DNA from: an uncultured Clostridia bacterium
GTDB taxonomy: Bacteria > Bacillota > Clostridia > Oscillospirales > Oscillospiraceae
Direction: 5' to 3'
Assembly (NCBI GenBank): GCA_947173485.1
Contig: CAMWFH010000025.1
Location: 1 to 37,490 of the forward strand
Length of the DNA: 37,490 nucleotides
Shown: positions 8,233 through 15,639 of the stretch, piece after piece
How the letters are laid out: every line of letters begins with the position of its first letter
Numbering within the stretch: position 1 is the first letter of the stretch
Notes under the pieces: generated by a model
Told to the model about the DNA's origin: nothing
Database searches by the model: none
The model's input: only the letters and a program-made list of their open reading frames with translations
Translations under genes and position numbers: made by a program

Positions 8233-8914
8233 CCTGATCACGCCGGAAGGGCGGCCGGTCCGGGCCCTGGTCTTTGACATGGACGGCACCCTCTTCGACA
8301 GCGAGCGGCTGTATCTCCACACCTGGAAGCTGGCGGAGGCCCAGTTCGGCTTCACCGGCGGCGAGGAGATCTTTGCCCGGCTGGCGGGCACCAGCCGCAT
8401 CGGCGATCCGGTGGCGGTCTATACGGAGCTGCTGGGGGACCGGGCGCTGGCGGAGCGGGTGTACCGGTTTCGGATGGAGATGAATCAGAAGCTCTGGGAC
8501 CCGGCCGGCGCGCCCTTGAAAACAGGGGCCAGGGAGGTCCTCACCGCCCTCTGGGACGCCGGGGTCCCTACGGCCTTGGCTACCTCCAGCCGTCTCAGCC
8601 GGATGGAGGAGCTGTTCCAGACCGCCGGCCTGACGCCCCGGTTCCAGGCGGTGCTGACCGCGGACCAGCACTACGTCCCCAAGCCGGACCCGGATATCTT
8701 CCTCTCCGCGGCCAGGCAGCTGGGACAGCCCATCGATGCCTGCGCCGTGGTGGAGGACTCCCGGAACGGCGTGCTGGCGGGGGCGGCTTCGGGGGCCTAC
8801 ACGGTGCTGATCCCCGATCTGGTCCCGCCGGATGAGACGGCCCGATCCGCCGCCAGCGCTGTGCTGGAGAGCCTCTGGGACCTGCCAGGCCACCTGGGCG
8901 CACAGCTCCTATGA
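8213..8914 (+). CDS. HAD-superfamily phosphatase / beta-phosphoglucomutase-like
   Basis: This 233-residue cytoplasmic enzyme hydrolyses or moves sugar phosphates. The HAD motifs are all present: DMDGT (Asp22 nucleophile, Asp24), ATSSR in motif II (near 123-127), KPDPDIF with the motif III Lys, and VVEDSRNG with the acidic motif IV (near 181-188). An alpha-helical cap follows motif I, as in subclass I beta-PGM/GPH-like enzymes. The start ATG 8213 lies inside the SIS gene, so translation is likely coupled. A plausible role is dephosphorylating an excess or dead-end sugar phosphate from the same pathway, but the substrate is unknown. Confidence 0.82.
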   Translation: MGSSSIDLITPEGRPVRALVFDMDGTLFDSERLYLHTWKLAEAQFGFTGGEEIFARLAGTSRIGDPVAVYTELLGDRALAERVYRFRMEMNQKLWDPAGAPLKTGAREVLTALWDAGVPTALATSSRLSRMEELFQTAGLTPRFQAVLTADQHYVPKPDPDIFLSAARQLGQPIDACAVVEDSRNGVLAGAASGAYTVLIPDLVPPDETARSAASAVLESLWDLPGHLGAQLL

Positions 8915-8982
8915 CAGCTCACGATGCCCTATGACACGCTTGTGACACTCTACCGCGCCCCATAAACAAAAGGAGGGCTCCT

Positions 8983-9240
8983 ATGGAACGATTTACCTTT
9001 GTGATCCAGGACGCGCTGGGCATCCACGCCCGGCCTGCCGGGGCCTTGGCAAAGGCGCTGCGGCCCTTCTCCTGCCGGGCGTCCATGGCCGCCAACGGAC
9101 GGACCGCCGACGCCCGCCGGGTGTTCGATGTCATGGAGCTGGGCGTCAAGGGAGGCGAGCCGGTGACCTTCACCCTGGAGGGGACCGATGAGGCGGTTGC
9201 CGCCGCCGCGCTGAAGCGCTTCTGCGAGGAGACGCTGTAG
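8983..9240 (+). CDS. HPr-like phosphocarrier lacking regulatory Ser46
   Basis: This 85-residue protein transfers phosphate from enzyme I to PTS IIA proteins. The active-site segment GIHARPAG places His15 exactly where HPr has it. The segment that normally reads KSIMGVM and holds Ser46, the target of HPr kinase, here reads RRVFDVM, so residue 46 is Arg. The protein should carry phosphate but cannot be serine-phosphorylated or act as a CcpA corepressor through Ser46. ATG 8983 follows AAAAGGAGGG. It is the last gene of the sigma-54 operon, followed by a terminator, so it is probably a system-specific HPr made only when the operon is on. Confidence 0.88.
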   Translation: MERFTFVIQDALGIHARPAGALAKALRPFSCRASMAANGRTADARRVFDVMELGVKGGEPVTFTLEGTDEAVAAAALKRFCEETL

Positions 9241-9257
9241 CGGTCCGCTATCCGCGC

Positions 9258-9297
9258 AAAACGTCCGCCGGGATCCAACGATCTTGGCGGACGTTTT
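9258..9297. terminator. Bidirectional terminator after the PTS operon
   Basis: AAAACGTCCGCC (9258-9269) pairs perfectly with GGCGGACGTTTT (9286-9297). It lies between convergent genes and can stop both the PTS operon and the acyltransferase transcript. Confidence 0.85.
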
Positions 9298-9323
9298 CTG
9301 TTTGCTTGAAAGCTTTTCCCTTC

Positions 9324-10376
9324 TTAACTTTTGGTATCGCGGCATTGGACGGCGCCCGCGTCCCGCGCTTTGACGGGGAGCAGCTGCATCAGCGCCTCTA
9401 TCGCCTGATGTGCCAGTTGGGCCAGGACGCCAGAGAACAGCACGTTCACCGTCACGATCGCCGGCAGCCACAGCAGCCGTCTGCCGGGGGCCAGACCGGC
9501 GCTGGTCAGATACGGATAGAGGATGCTGTCTCCAATGTAGGACAGCAGATACAGCTCCAGCGATACCCGGGCCAGCCAGGACACGGACCGCCGGACCCAG
9601 ACAGGCCATCCCTTTCCGTCACACCGGATGAAGATGGAAAAAGCGCATATGCTCTCCCCCACCACGAAAAGACTGGGCCAATCGTTGAGCCCGCTCCAGG
9701 AAAAAACGCCTCCGCCGGCCATGCTGCACACGATCGCCGCCGCTGTAGCCGCCAAGCCCAGCCAGCCCAGCAGCAGCCAGCGGCTCCTGCACTTGACCGG
9801 CCTCTCCCGCAGCCATGCCCCCAGGAAATAGTAGGTCAGGGGATAGATATCGCCCCACCAGGACGGGAGCAGTTTTCCAAAGGAGTTGACGGTGGATGGG
9901 AGCGATGTCAACGCCAGCATGGTCAATAGCAGAGCGGTCCGTCCCGGTCCGCCCGACCCGTGCCACATCGCGTTCAGGAAGGGGATGAGCAGGAACAGCC
10001 CGATATACATCTCGATATACCAGCCGTAGGGCGGGAGGATGGACTTCCAGGAGACGAAGGTGTCCCCCAGCCAAAGGATCCGAAACGCTGCACAGCACAC
10101 GCCGGCGAAAAAGTAGCAGAGCAATACACGGAGGAGCTTCCTGTAATAGCCTTTGCTCCAAGGGCGGTCGATGCACAGATAGCCGGTCAGCATGAGGAAC
10201 AGGGGCACACAGGTCATAAAGGCCATGCGGATCATACTGTTCAGCCCCATGTCCAGGCCTTGGAGCGGCAGGTCGTAAAAGCCGGAATGTAAGAAGAAAT
10301 GGACGGACAGCACCAATACCACGGCGGCTGCCCGGACCAGGTCCGGGCCAAAGGCCCTCGACTTCTCGTTTGACAT
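9324..10376 (-). CDS. Membrane acyltransferase, family 3 (OafA/WecH-like)
   Basis: This 350-residue integral membrane protein probably transfers an acetyl or other acyl group to a cell-surface glycan or lipid-linked sugar. The N-terminus shows the family pattern: DLVRAAAVVLVLSVHFF near residues 12-28, with the conserved Arg and the catalytic His on the first helix. About ten hydrophobic segments follow (for example VPLFLMLTGYL, LLRVLLCYFFAGV, YIEMYIGLFLLIPFL). ATG 10376 follows GGGAGGAG. It stands alone, convergent with the PTS operon and separated from the signalling island by about 200 bp. The target molecule cannot be read from sequence. Confidence 0.85.
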   Translation of the reverse strand: MSNEKSRAFGPDLVRAAAVVLVLSVHFFLHSGFYDLPLQGLDMGLNSMIRMAFMTCVPLFLMLTGYLCIDRPWSKGYYRKLLRVLLCYFFAGVCCAAFRILWLGDTFVSWKSILPPYGWYIEMYIGLFLLIPFLNAMWHGSGGPGRTALLLTMLALTSLPSTVNSFGKLLPSWWGDIYPLTYYFLGAWLRERPVKCRSRWLLLGWLGLAATAAAIVCSMAGGGVFSWSGLNDWPSLFVVGESICAFSIFIRCDGKGWPVWVRRSVSWLARVSLELYLLSYIGDSILYPYLTSAGLAPGRRLLWLPAIVTVNVLFSGVLAQLAHQAIEALMQLLPVKARDAGAVQCRDTKS

Positions 10377-10492
10377 CAGATCTCCTCCCGCACTGCGCCC
10401 AGAGGATGCGAAGCGACTTCCCCCACGCCCACATCTGCCCCCTCTACCGTACTACTTTTTTAGGGGTTTGAAAAGGCTTTTTTAACAAGACA

Positions 10493-10520
10493 GAGCGGCG
10501 CCGCAAATGCAGTGCCGCTC
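10493..10520. terminator. Possible terminator after the signalling operon
   Basis: GAGCGGC (10493-10499) pairs with GCCGCTC (10514-10520). On the minus strand it comes about 50 bp after the stop of the VWA-FHA gene, with a mixed T-rich stretch (TGTCTTGTT) behind it. It is a weak terminator candidate. I see nothing else in 10377-10572. Confidence 0.45.
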
Positions 10521-10572
10521 GCTTTTGCAGTATAAGATCTGATAGGACCAACACAACGTGGACAAAGGCCGG

Positions 10573-12048
10573 CTAAAAGCGCAGCCGGATAGCCGACTTG
10601 CCGGCAGTGATCTCGTCTCCGCTGCGCAGGCGGCGGGGAGCTGTGACGGCCTCGCCGTTGACCCGGGTCCCCTCCTGCGAACACAGGTCCTCCAACCAGA
10701 CAGCCCCGTCCTGAAGAAGGAGCCGGGCATGGCGCTGGTCGGCGGTGGACAGCTGGATGTCGCACACCGGCGCGCTGCCGATGGTCAAGGTGTCCTGCAA
10801 GGTCAGCGCCTGCTTTTCCCCCGAGGCCAGTTCCACAGAAATATAGACTCCAGCCGGTCCCTCTGGTACAGGCGCTGGCTGCTGGACAGGAGCGGCTGCG
10901 TCCGCCGGCGGCGGGGCCGCTCTCTTTTTCTTCTTGCGCCGCCCCAGCAGGAGGACCGTCACCACCAGCAGCAGCGTCACTGCCATGGCGCCGCCAGCGC
11001 CGAGCAGGACCGGCAGCGGCAGTCCGCCGGCCTCTGGCGCACTGGGCGTATCTGGCGCGGCGGGAGCGTCCGGCACAGAGGGCGGCACCCCGGGCGTGCC
11101 GGGCATATCAGATGTGCCCGGCGCATCCGGCTGGACCGGAGGCAGCTCGCCGGTCAGCTCCGGCAGCTCCACCTCTGTCTCCGTCCGGCAGAGCAGCGTA
11201 CTGCCAGCGGCAAAGGTGACGGATACCGTTTCGGTCCCGCCCTCGGAGGTATAGCCGTTGAGAGCGAAGCCGGTGACGAACAGCTCGTTGCCGAACTCCA
11301 CCAGCGCCGTGCCGGCCTCCCCGGCGGATACGCCTCCTACCACCTGGTGCAGCCCGCCGGAGGCCTCCGACAGACGGCCCAGGCTGTCCAGAGAGGCGGT
11401 GTCGCTGCCCAGCCCCACCGAGTGGAGCATCACGTCTGAGCGGCTGACCCGCTCCAGCAACGTCTCATAGGGGACGCCCCCGGCAGGGTCGTACTGCACC
11501 GCGTCAGAGAGGATGACCATACACCGCAGCTCACTGCGGGCCCGGGGCAGGCCCTCGAAGTAGTCCAGGGCCTGGTCGATGCCGGTGTGGAGCCGGGTGA
11601 CCCGCTCATCGAAGGGGACGGCGGCCAGGGTGCCGGCCAGCTCACCGGCGGGGACATCCTCATCCACGATCTGAAAGGCATCGCCGAAGGTGGCCAGGAT
11701 GAACCGGGTGTTCTCCCCGGCGGACTGGGCCAGGCTCTCTGCCAGGTCCTCCGCCTCCTGCCGGAAGGCCGGCATAGAGGTGGAGGCGTCCACCAGCAGC
11801 AGCCAGGTCACCGGGGACCCGGCCTGCCGGACCGTCTCCAGCCGGCCAGAGGCGGCGAAGGACTGTCCGCCCAGCTTGGCCTCCGCCTTGGTCACTGGCT
11901 CCTCCAGGTCTGCCATGGACACATAGGTATACAGCGTGCCCTCATAGACGAAGGCCCGGATGATCTCCGCACTGGCCGCGGCGGCGGACTGGGTACCGAG
12001 CAGAGCTGTCAGCGCCAGAGCCAGGGCGATCGATATGAGACGTCTCAT
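10573..12048 (-). CDS. Secreted VWA domain - TM - cytoplasmic FHA-like protein
   Basis: The predicted type I membrane protein has 491 residues. A signal peptide (1-25) is followed by an extracellular von Willebrand A domain (about 80-265) with a MIDAS motif DASTS (87-91) and the strand MVILSDA (178-183). A Pro/Ala-rich linker (about 303-345), a TM helix (346-369) with a basic RRKKKKR stop-transfer, and a C-terminal FHA-like domain (about 400-491) complete it. The FHA part lacks the usual phosphothreonine contacts: the GR Arg is Ser425 and the SxxH Ser is Asp437, while His440 and NG are kept. I start at ATG 12048, after GGAGGAGG and overlapping the PP2C stop (ATGA); an upstream in-frame extension has no signal logic. 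It is the last gene of the operon and may link an outside protein or metal-dependent contact to the kinase network. Confidence 0.88.
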   Translation of the reverse strand: MRRLISIALALALTALLGTQSAAAASAEIIRAFVYEGTLYTYVSMADLEEPVTKAEAKLGGQSFAASGRLETVRQAGSPVTWLLLVDASTSMPAFRQEAEDLAESLAQSAGENTRFILATFGDAFQIVDEDVPAGELAGTLAAVPFDERVTRLHTGIDQALDYFEGLPRARSELRCMVILSDAVQYDPAGGVPYETLLERVSRSDVMLHSVGLGSDTASLDSLGRLSEASGGLHQVVGGVSAGEAGTALVEFGNELFVTGFALNGYTSEGGTETVSVTFAAGSTLLCRTETEVELPELTGELPPVQPDAPGTSDMPGTPGVPPSVPDAPAAPDTPSAPEAGGLPLPVLLGAGGAMAVTLLLVVTVLLLGRRKKKKRAAPPPADAAAPVQQPAPVPEGPAGVYISVELASGEKQALTLQDTLTIGSAPVCDIQLSTADQRHARLLLQDGAVWLEDLCSQEGTRVNGEAVTAPRRLRSGDEITAGKSAIRLRF

Positions 12049-12761
12049 CGTTCCTCCTCCACAAAGACCGTGATCAGGGAAAAGTTGTCGTTCCCCGGCG
12101 GGGCGCGGCGGATGTGGCGCAGCAGCATCCCCTCTGCCCACTGCCGGGGCGTCTCCGCCTTCAGCAGGTCCGCCAGGATCTCCTCTTTATAGATATATTC
12201 CCAAAAGCCATCGGAGCAGAGGAGGAAGGCATCCCCAGCGGCCAGGGGTGCCTGCCCGGTCTCCGGCCGGCATTCCCGCTTGCCCAGGGCCCGCAGCAGG
12301 CTGGAGCGGTCATCGTCGTGGTTGATGTCCAGATAGCCGATCTCGCCGCCCAGATACTTCATATAGGTGACAGAGTGGTCCCGGGTGGCGTGGCAGAGGG
12401 CCCCGTCCGCGTAGCGGTAGAGGCGGGAGTCGCCGGAGTGGGCCCAGACGGCCTGGTCCCCGGTGATGACCAGCGCCACGGCGGTGGTCTTCATCTCCTC
12501 CTGACCGGGGAGGGCCTGGGCCGCCAGGATGGCCTCGTTGGCCGTCTGGAACAGGGACAGCAGTCCCTCCTGGTCCCGCGCTCCCTCCACGCAGCCGGCG
12601 GCGATGGTCTCGACCGCCAGGGCGGAGGCCGCCTCCCCCTTCCCGTGGCCCCCCAGGCCGTCGGCCAGGACGAAGACGCCCTCCTCCGCCAGACAGCGGA
12701 GGCTGTCCTCGTTGTGGTCCCGGCCCCCCTGGTTGGTATAGCAGTATGCGGATACCCTCAT
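12045..12761 (-). CDS. PP2C-family Ser/Thr protein phosphatase (first of two)
   Basis: This is a 238-residue cytoplasmic metal-dependent phosphatase. All metal and core motifs are present: RDHNEDS (14-20), LADGLGGH (32-39, first Asp of the dimetal centre), HSGDSRLYR (near 108-116), LLCSDGFWE (near 181-189) and GNDNFSLI (near 223-230). It has no extra domain. It lies between the protease-FHA gene (3 bp gap) and the VWA-FHA gene (4 bp overlap), so it is part of the same transcript as the kinase. It likely reverses phosphorylation by the LRR kinase or the small kinase. It shares only the motif skeleton with the second PP2C of the operon. Confidence 0.94.
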   Translation of the reverse strand: MRVSAYCYTNQGGRDHNEDSLRCLAEEGVFVLADGLGGHGKGEAASALAVETIAAGCVEGARDQEGLLSLFQTANEAILAAQALPGQEEMKTTAVALVITGDQAVWAHSGDSRLYRYADGALCHATRDHSVTYMKYLGGEIGYLDINHDDDRSSLLRALGKRECRPETGQAPLAAGDAFLLCSDGFWEYIYKEEILADLLKAETPRQWAEGMLLRHIRRAPPGNDNFSLITVFVEEER

Positions 12762-12764
12762 CGG

Positions 12765-13994
12765 TCACTCCATATCCACATAGACCATATTGACCGCCTC
12801 GCCCAGATAGAAGGAGGCGCCAGGGGCTAGCTTCACCGGCGTGTTGGGGGCGAGTCGCTGGCCATCGGCCAGGAATGTGCCATAGGTGGAGCCCAAGTCG
12901 GTCAGGACGAAGACCCGCTCCCGGGGCTCGTAGTAGACCTGGCAATGCTTGCTGCTGACGCCGGGGGTGCCGTCCTGATAGACCAAGCGGCAGATGGTGG
13001 TATCCCGGCCCAGCTGCACCGGCTGGCCGTGGAGAGGCACCACCATGCCGTTATGCTGGGGCGATACGGAGCGGAGGACCGGCGAGAGCTGCTTCTGGGC
13101 CTGCTGGGTCTGCTGGGCTTGCTGCTGTTGGGCCTTTTTCTTCTTTTTCTTAGCATTGGAGGACAGCACCAGGAGCAGAATGAGCAGCACCAGCAGGGCC
13201 CCGCCGCCGATGGCGGCATAGAGGAGCAGGCTGCTGCCGCTCTCCGGGGCGGCCATGGTGTAGGGGATGCTGTTCTTGTCCAGCAGGGGCAGGACCTCCT
13301 CTACACTGACAGCATAGAAGATATTGCTGTCCAGGTTGGACGCGCCGGTGTTGATCCCGATCACCGCGCCGCTGCCATCGATCAGAGGACCGCCGGAGTT
13401 GCCGCCGGAGAGGGAGGCGTCGGTCTGGATCAGCTTGCGGCCTGTGCCGCTCTCTGTAAGGAACCGGCTGATGCTGCCGGTGGTGACCGTGGCATCCTTC
13501 TTGCTGAAGGAGGTCACCGCCTGGACCGTCAGGTCCGCCGCCAAGGGATAGCCCACGGCATAGGCCTCCGTGCCCAGGCTGCTCTCCTCCGGGACCTTCA
13601 GCTGGAGGGAGGACCGTTTGTCCGTGGCCTCCGACAGGCGCAGCACCGCCACGTCCTTCTCCGCGTCATAGTCCACCAGGTATGCCTCCACCTGGTCGTC
13701 CTTGTCAAAAAGGACGTGCAGCTCCCCGCCCCCCAGGGCCTTGCCCGCCAGGATGAACTCCTCCACCACATGGCAGTTGGTGATGATGTACTGGGGGCCC
13801 TTCCCGGCCTCTCCAACGAAGAAGCCGGTGCCCCGCCAATACTGCATGGCGCCGTTCCGGTCCGGCGCGCCGGTGGTGATCATCACGATACCGTCCAGGG
13901 CATCCTGGTCGAAGGCCGCCAGCGCGGGGGAGGCAGTCAGGACCAGCAGCAGCGTCGCCAGCACCGCCGCCAGAATCGTATGCAGCTTTTTCAT
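12765..13994 (-). CDS. Secreted trypsin-like protease - TM - cytoplasmic FHA protein
   Basis: The predicted membrane protein has 409 residues. After a signal peptide (1-27) comes an extracellular HtrA-like serine protease domain (about 33-245) with an intact triad: His75 in ITNCHVV, Asp114 in KDVAVLRL and Ser200 in SGGNSGGP. There is no PDZ domain. A TM helix (256-278) with a KKKKKK stop-transfer and a Gln-rich linker (288-302) lead to a cytoplasmic FHA domain (about 320-409) that keeps GR (329-330) and SSKH (347-350). ATG 13994 follows GGAG at good spacing; an in-frame GTG at 14003 lacks a site. The fusion puts a protease outside and a phosphothreonine reader inside, in one operon with a kinase and two phosphatases. 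Protease activity could be gated by phosphorylation inside, or the reverse. Confidence 0.9.
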   Translation of the reverse strand: MKKLHTILAAVLATLLLVLTASPALAAFDQDALDGIVMITTGAPDRNGAMQYWRGTGFFVGEAGKGPQYIITNCHVVEEFILAGKALGGGELHVLFDKDDQVEAYLVDYDAEKDVAVLRLSEATDKRSSLQLKVPEESSLGTEAYAVGYPLAADLTVQAVTSFSKKDATVTTGSISRFLTESGTGRKLIQTDASLSGGNSGGPLIDGSGAVIGINTGASNLDSNIFYAVSVEEVLPLLDKNSIPYTMAAPESGSSLLLYAAIGGGALLVLLILLLVLSSNAKKKKKKAQQQQAQQTQQAQKQLSPVLRSVSPQHNGMVVPLHGQPVQLGRDTTICRLVYQDGTPGVSSKHCQVYYEPRERVFVLTDLGSTYGTFLADGQRLAPNTPVKLAPGASFYLGEAVNMVYVDME

Positions 13995-14015
13995 AAGATC
14001 CACTCCATTCTGTAT

Positions 14016-14819
14016 TTATTCGCAGGAAAGCAGGATCGCGGTGTAGTTGTCCTGCCCGATCACGCCCTTCTCCGCCACCATCTGCTCCAGGAGTGCGCAT
14101 CCCTCCTCCGGCGGCAGGGCCATGGCCTCCCCGATCTCCGGCGGGGCCAGGATGCCGCTGATGCCGTCGGAGCAGAGGAGCAGAGCGTCCCCCCGCTGTA
14201 GGAGCAGGGGCCGCAGGCTCAGGTCCACCTCCGTCAGGCAGTCGATGCCGATGAAGGAGGTCAGCCGGGGGGCCTCCGGGTCCCGCTCCGCCGCCGTCTT
14301 GTCGATGACGGGCTGGGCCAGGGCCTGGAGGTAGAGACGGTTCAGGCAGGTATGCTCCCGGTCGAGCTGAAAGACGCCGCCGCCCCGGCGGAGGAAGATG
14401 GCGCTGTCGCCTACGCTGGCCCAGTGGAGCCGGCCCGCCTGGATATGCACCATCACCAGCGTGGAGCCGCTCCGGCCGCCAAAGCGCTGATAGACGCTGT
14501 CACTGACGGCGTGGACGCTCCGGTAGGCCCAGGCGGGGACCGCCTCTCCCGCCTCCCGTTCCCAAAAGAGTCGGAGGAGCTGCTCCACCGTCCACTCGCT
14601 GGCGGCCTTGCCATCGGCCATGCCGCCCATGCCGTCGGCCACCAGGGCCAGAAGGCCCCGCCGCTCCATCTCGGCGGCGTCGGTGATGTTGCACACGGCA
14701 AAGGAGTCCTCCTGGCCCTCCCGCTCTCCGATCCCCTGGAGGTTGGCCGCCCGCAGGACCAGAGGCCCCTCCTCCCGGACAGGCTGGGAGGGCCGGCGGA
14801 ACCGATCAAACAGCCCCAT
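14016..14819 (-). CDS. PP2C-family Ser/Thr protein phosphatase (second of two)
   Basis: This 267-residue cytoplasmic phosphatase is a diverged PP2C. Recognisable motifs are GEREGQEDS (near 30-38), VADGMGGMADG (near 60-70), GSTLV, ASVGDSAIFLR (near 134-144), LLCSDGISG (near 212-220) and GQDNYTAILL (near 255-264). The Asp residues of the dimetal centre appear intact. The start overlaps the 3' end of the FHA gene by 14 bp, which implies coupled translation. Two different PP2C enzymes in one operon suggest division of labour, for example one per kinase or one per FHA partner. Confidence 0.92.
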   Translation of the reverse strand: MGLFDRFRRPSQPVREEGPLVLRAANLQGIGEREGQEDSFAVCNITDAAEMERRGLLALVADGMGGMADGKAASEWTVEQLLRLFWEREAGEAVPAWAYRSVHAVSDSVYQRFGGRSGSTLVMVHIQAGRLHWASVGDSAIFLRRGGGVFQLDREHTCLNRLYLQALAQPVIDKTAAERDPEAPRLTSFIGIDCLTEVDLSLRPLLLQRGDALLLCSDGISGILAPPEIGEAMALPPEEGCALLEQMVAEKGVIGQDNYTAILLSCE

Positions 14820-15621
14820 CCTTCCCCTCCGCTTTCCAGGTAAATTTTTCCCCGCAGAGGGGGACGAACAGCAGCTTGGTGTCCCCGAAATCGATCAGAT
14901 CGTAGGGGTGGAGGAGCATGGGGGAAAAGACCTCCTCATCGTTGAGATAGACGATGTTCCGTCCGCCGCCGGGCAAGATATGGAACCGGTCGTTCTTCTC
15001 GCTGTAGCTGATCTTGGCGTGGTCCTCGCTGGAGATCTTCAGGTCCCCGGTGATGACGATATCCATCCGGTCCCCCCGGCCGATGGAGTTGATGCCGCCC
15101 CGGATGGTGTAGCTCTTGCCCCGGCTGGGACCAGCCACGCAGGCCAGCCACCCCACCACCGGGTCGAAGCCCATCTGGGACTGCATCACGCCCATGGTCT
15201 TGCCTGCCGCCGTGACGCTGATAGGCTCTCTGGGCGGCGGAGGCGGGGCTGTCTGGGGCGGGGGAGCCGGCGTATACCCGCTGGGCGGCATGGTCTTTTG
15301 GGGGGCCGTCACAGGGATGCCTCCGCCTACAGGAGCGGTCTTGCTGGGAGCCGTCACTGGGATGCCGCCGCCCACGGGGGCGGTCTTGCTGGGGGCCGTC
15401 ACCGGGATGCCGCCGCCCACGGGGGCGGTCCTGCTGGGAGCCATCACCGGAATGCCGCCGCCTACGGGGGCGGTCCTGCTGGGGGCTGTCACCGGACGGC
15501 CTCCCAACGGCGCAGTCCGGCCCGCGGAGGCCACGGTGATCTTCTGTCCGCCGCAGTAGGGGCAGGTGGGGTACTTGTCCGGGTCATAGAGATGGCCCCG
15601 GCCGCATTCGATCTGTGCCAT
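14806..15621 (-). CDS. Zinc-ribbon / Thr-Pro repeat / FHA adaptor protein
   Basis: This predicted cytoplasmic protein has 271 residues. The N-terminus has a zinc-ribbon pattern (Cys6, His10, Cys20, Cys23). Residues about 35-115 are a low-complexity region with a 15-residue repeat, GGIPVTAPSKTAPVG, in about four near-perfect copies, each with two TAP motifs. A Pro-rich spacer follows, and then an FHA domain (about 150-255) that keeps GR (in SIGRGDRMD) and the SSEDH variant of SxxH. No signal peptide or TM is seen. It lies 18 bp after the LRR kinase. The Thr-rich repeat is a natural multi-site substrate for that kinase, and the FHA domain could bind the phosphorylated tail of the same or a neighbouring molecule. 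That model is inference. Confidence 0.88.
   Translation of the reverse strand: MAQIECGRGHLYDPDKYPTCPYCGGQKITVASAGRTAPLGGRPVTAPSRTAPVGGGIPVMAPSRTAPVGGGIPVTAPSKTAPVGGGIPVTAPSKTAPVGGGIPVTAPQKTMPPSGYTPAPPPQTAPPPPPREPISVTAAGKTMGVMQSQMGFDPVVGWLACVAGPSRGKSYTIRGGINSIGRGDRMDIVITGDLKISSEDHAKISYSEKNDRFHILPGGGRNIVYLNDEEVFSPMLLHPYDLIDFGDTKLLFVPLCGEKFTWKAEGKDGAV
15300..15494. repeat. 45-bp in-frame tandem repeat
   Basis: About four copies of a 45-bp unit encode the 15-residue Thr/Pro repeat of the FHA adaptor. Copies differ by a few silent or conservative changes (Lys/Arg, Val/Met), which indicates recent copy-number change. Confidence 0.85.
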
Positions 15622-15639
15622 ATCGTCCTCCTTTTTGAT

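Noticed and set aside
6337..8400. A 687-codon minus-strand frame across the IID, SIS and HAD genes
   Set aside because: It spans three recognised genes and has repetitive His/Gln/Gly/Asp composition with no start signal.
8908..8943. Repeated CCTATGACA before the HPr gene
   Set aside because: There are only two 9-bp copies plus a partial one, in a 68-bp gap inside an operon. It is too little to call a site.
4641..9240. Simple levan/fructose PTS like B. subtilis levDEFG
   Set aside because: The LevR relation and a GH32 gene 18 kb away are tempting, but the operon holds a SIS enzyme and no glycosidase, which fits an Amadori or aminosugar substrate better. I kept it only as an alternative.
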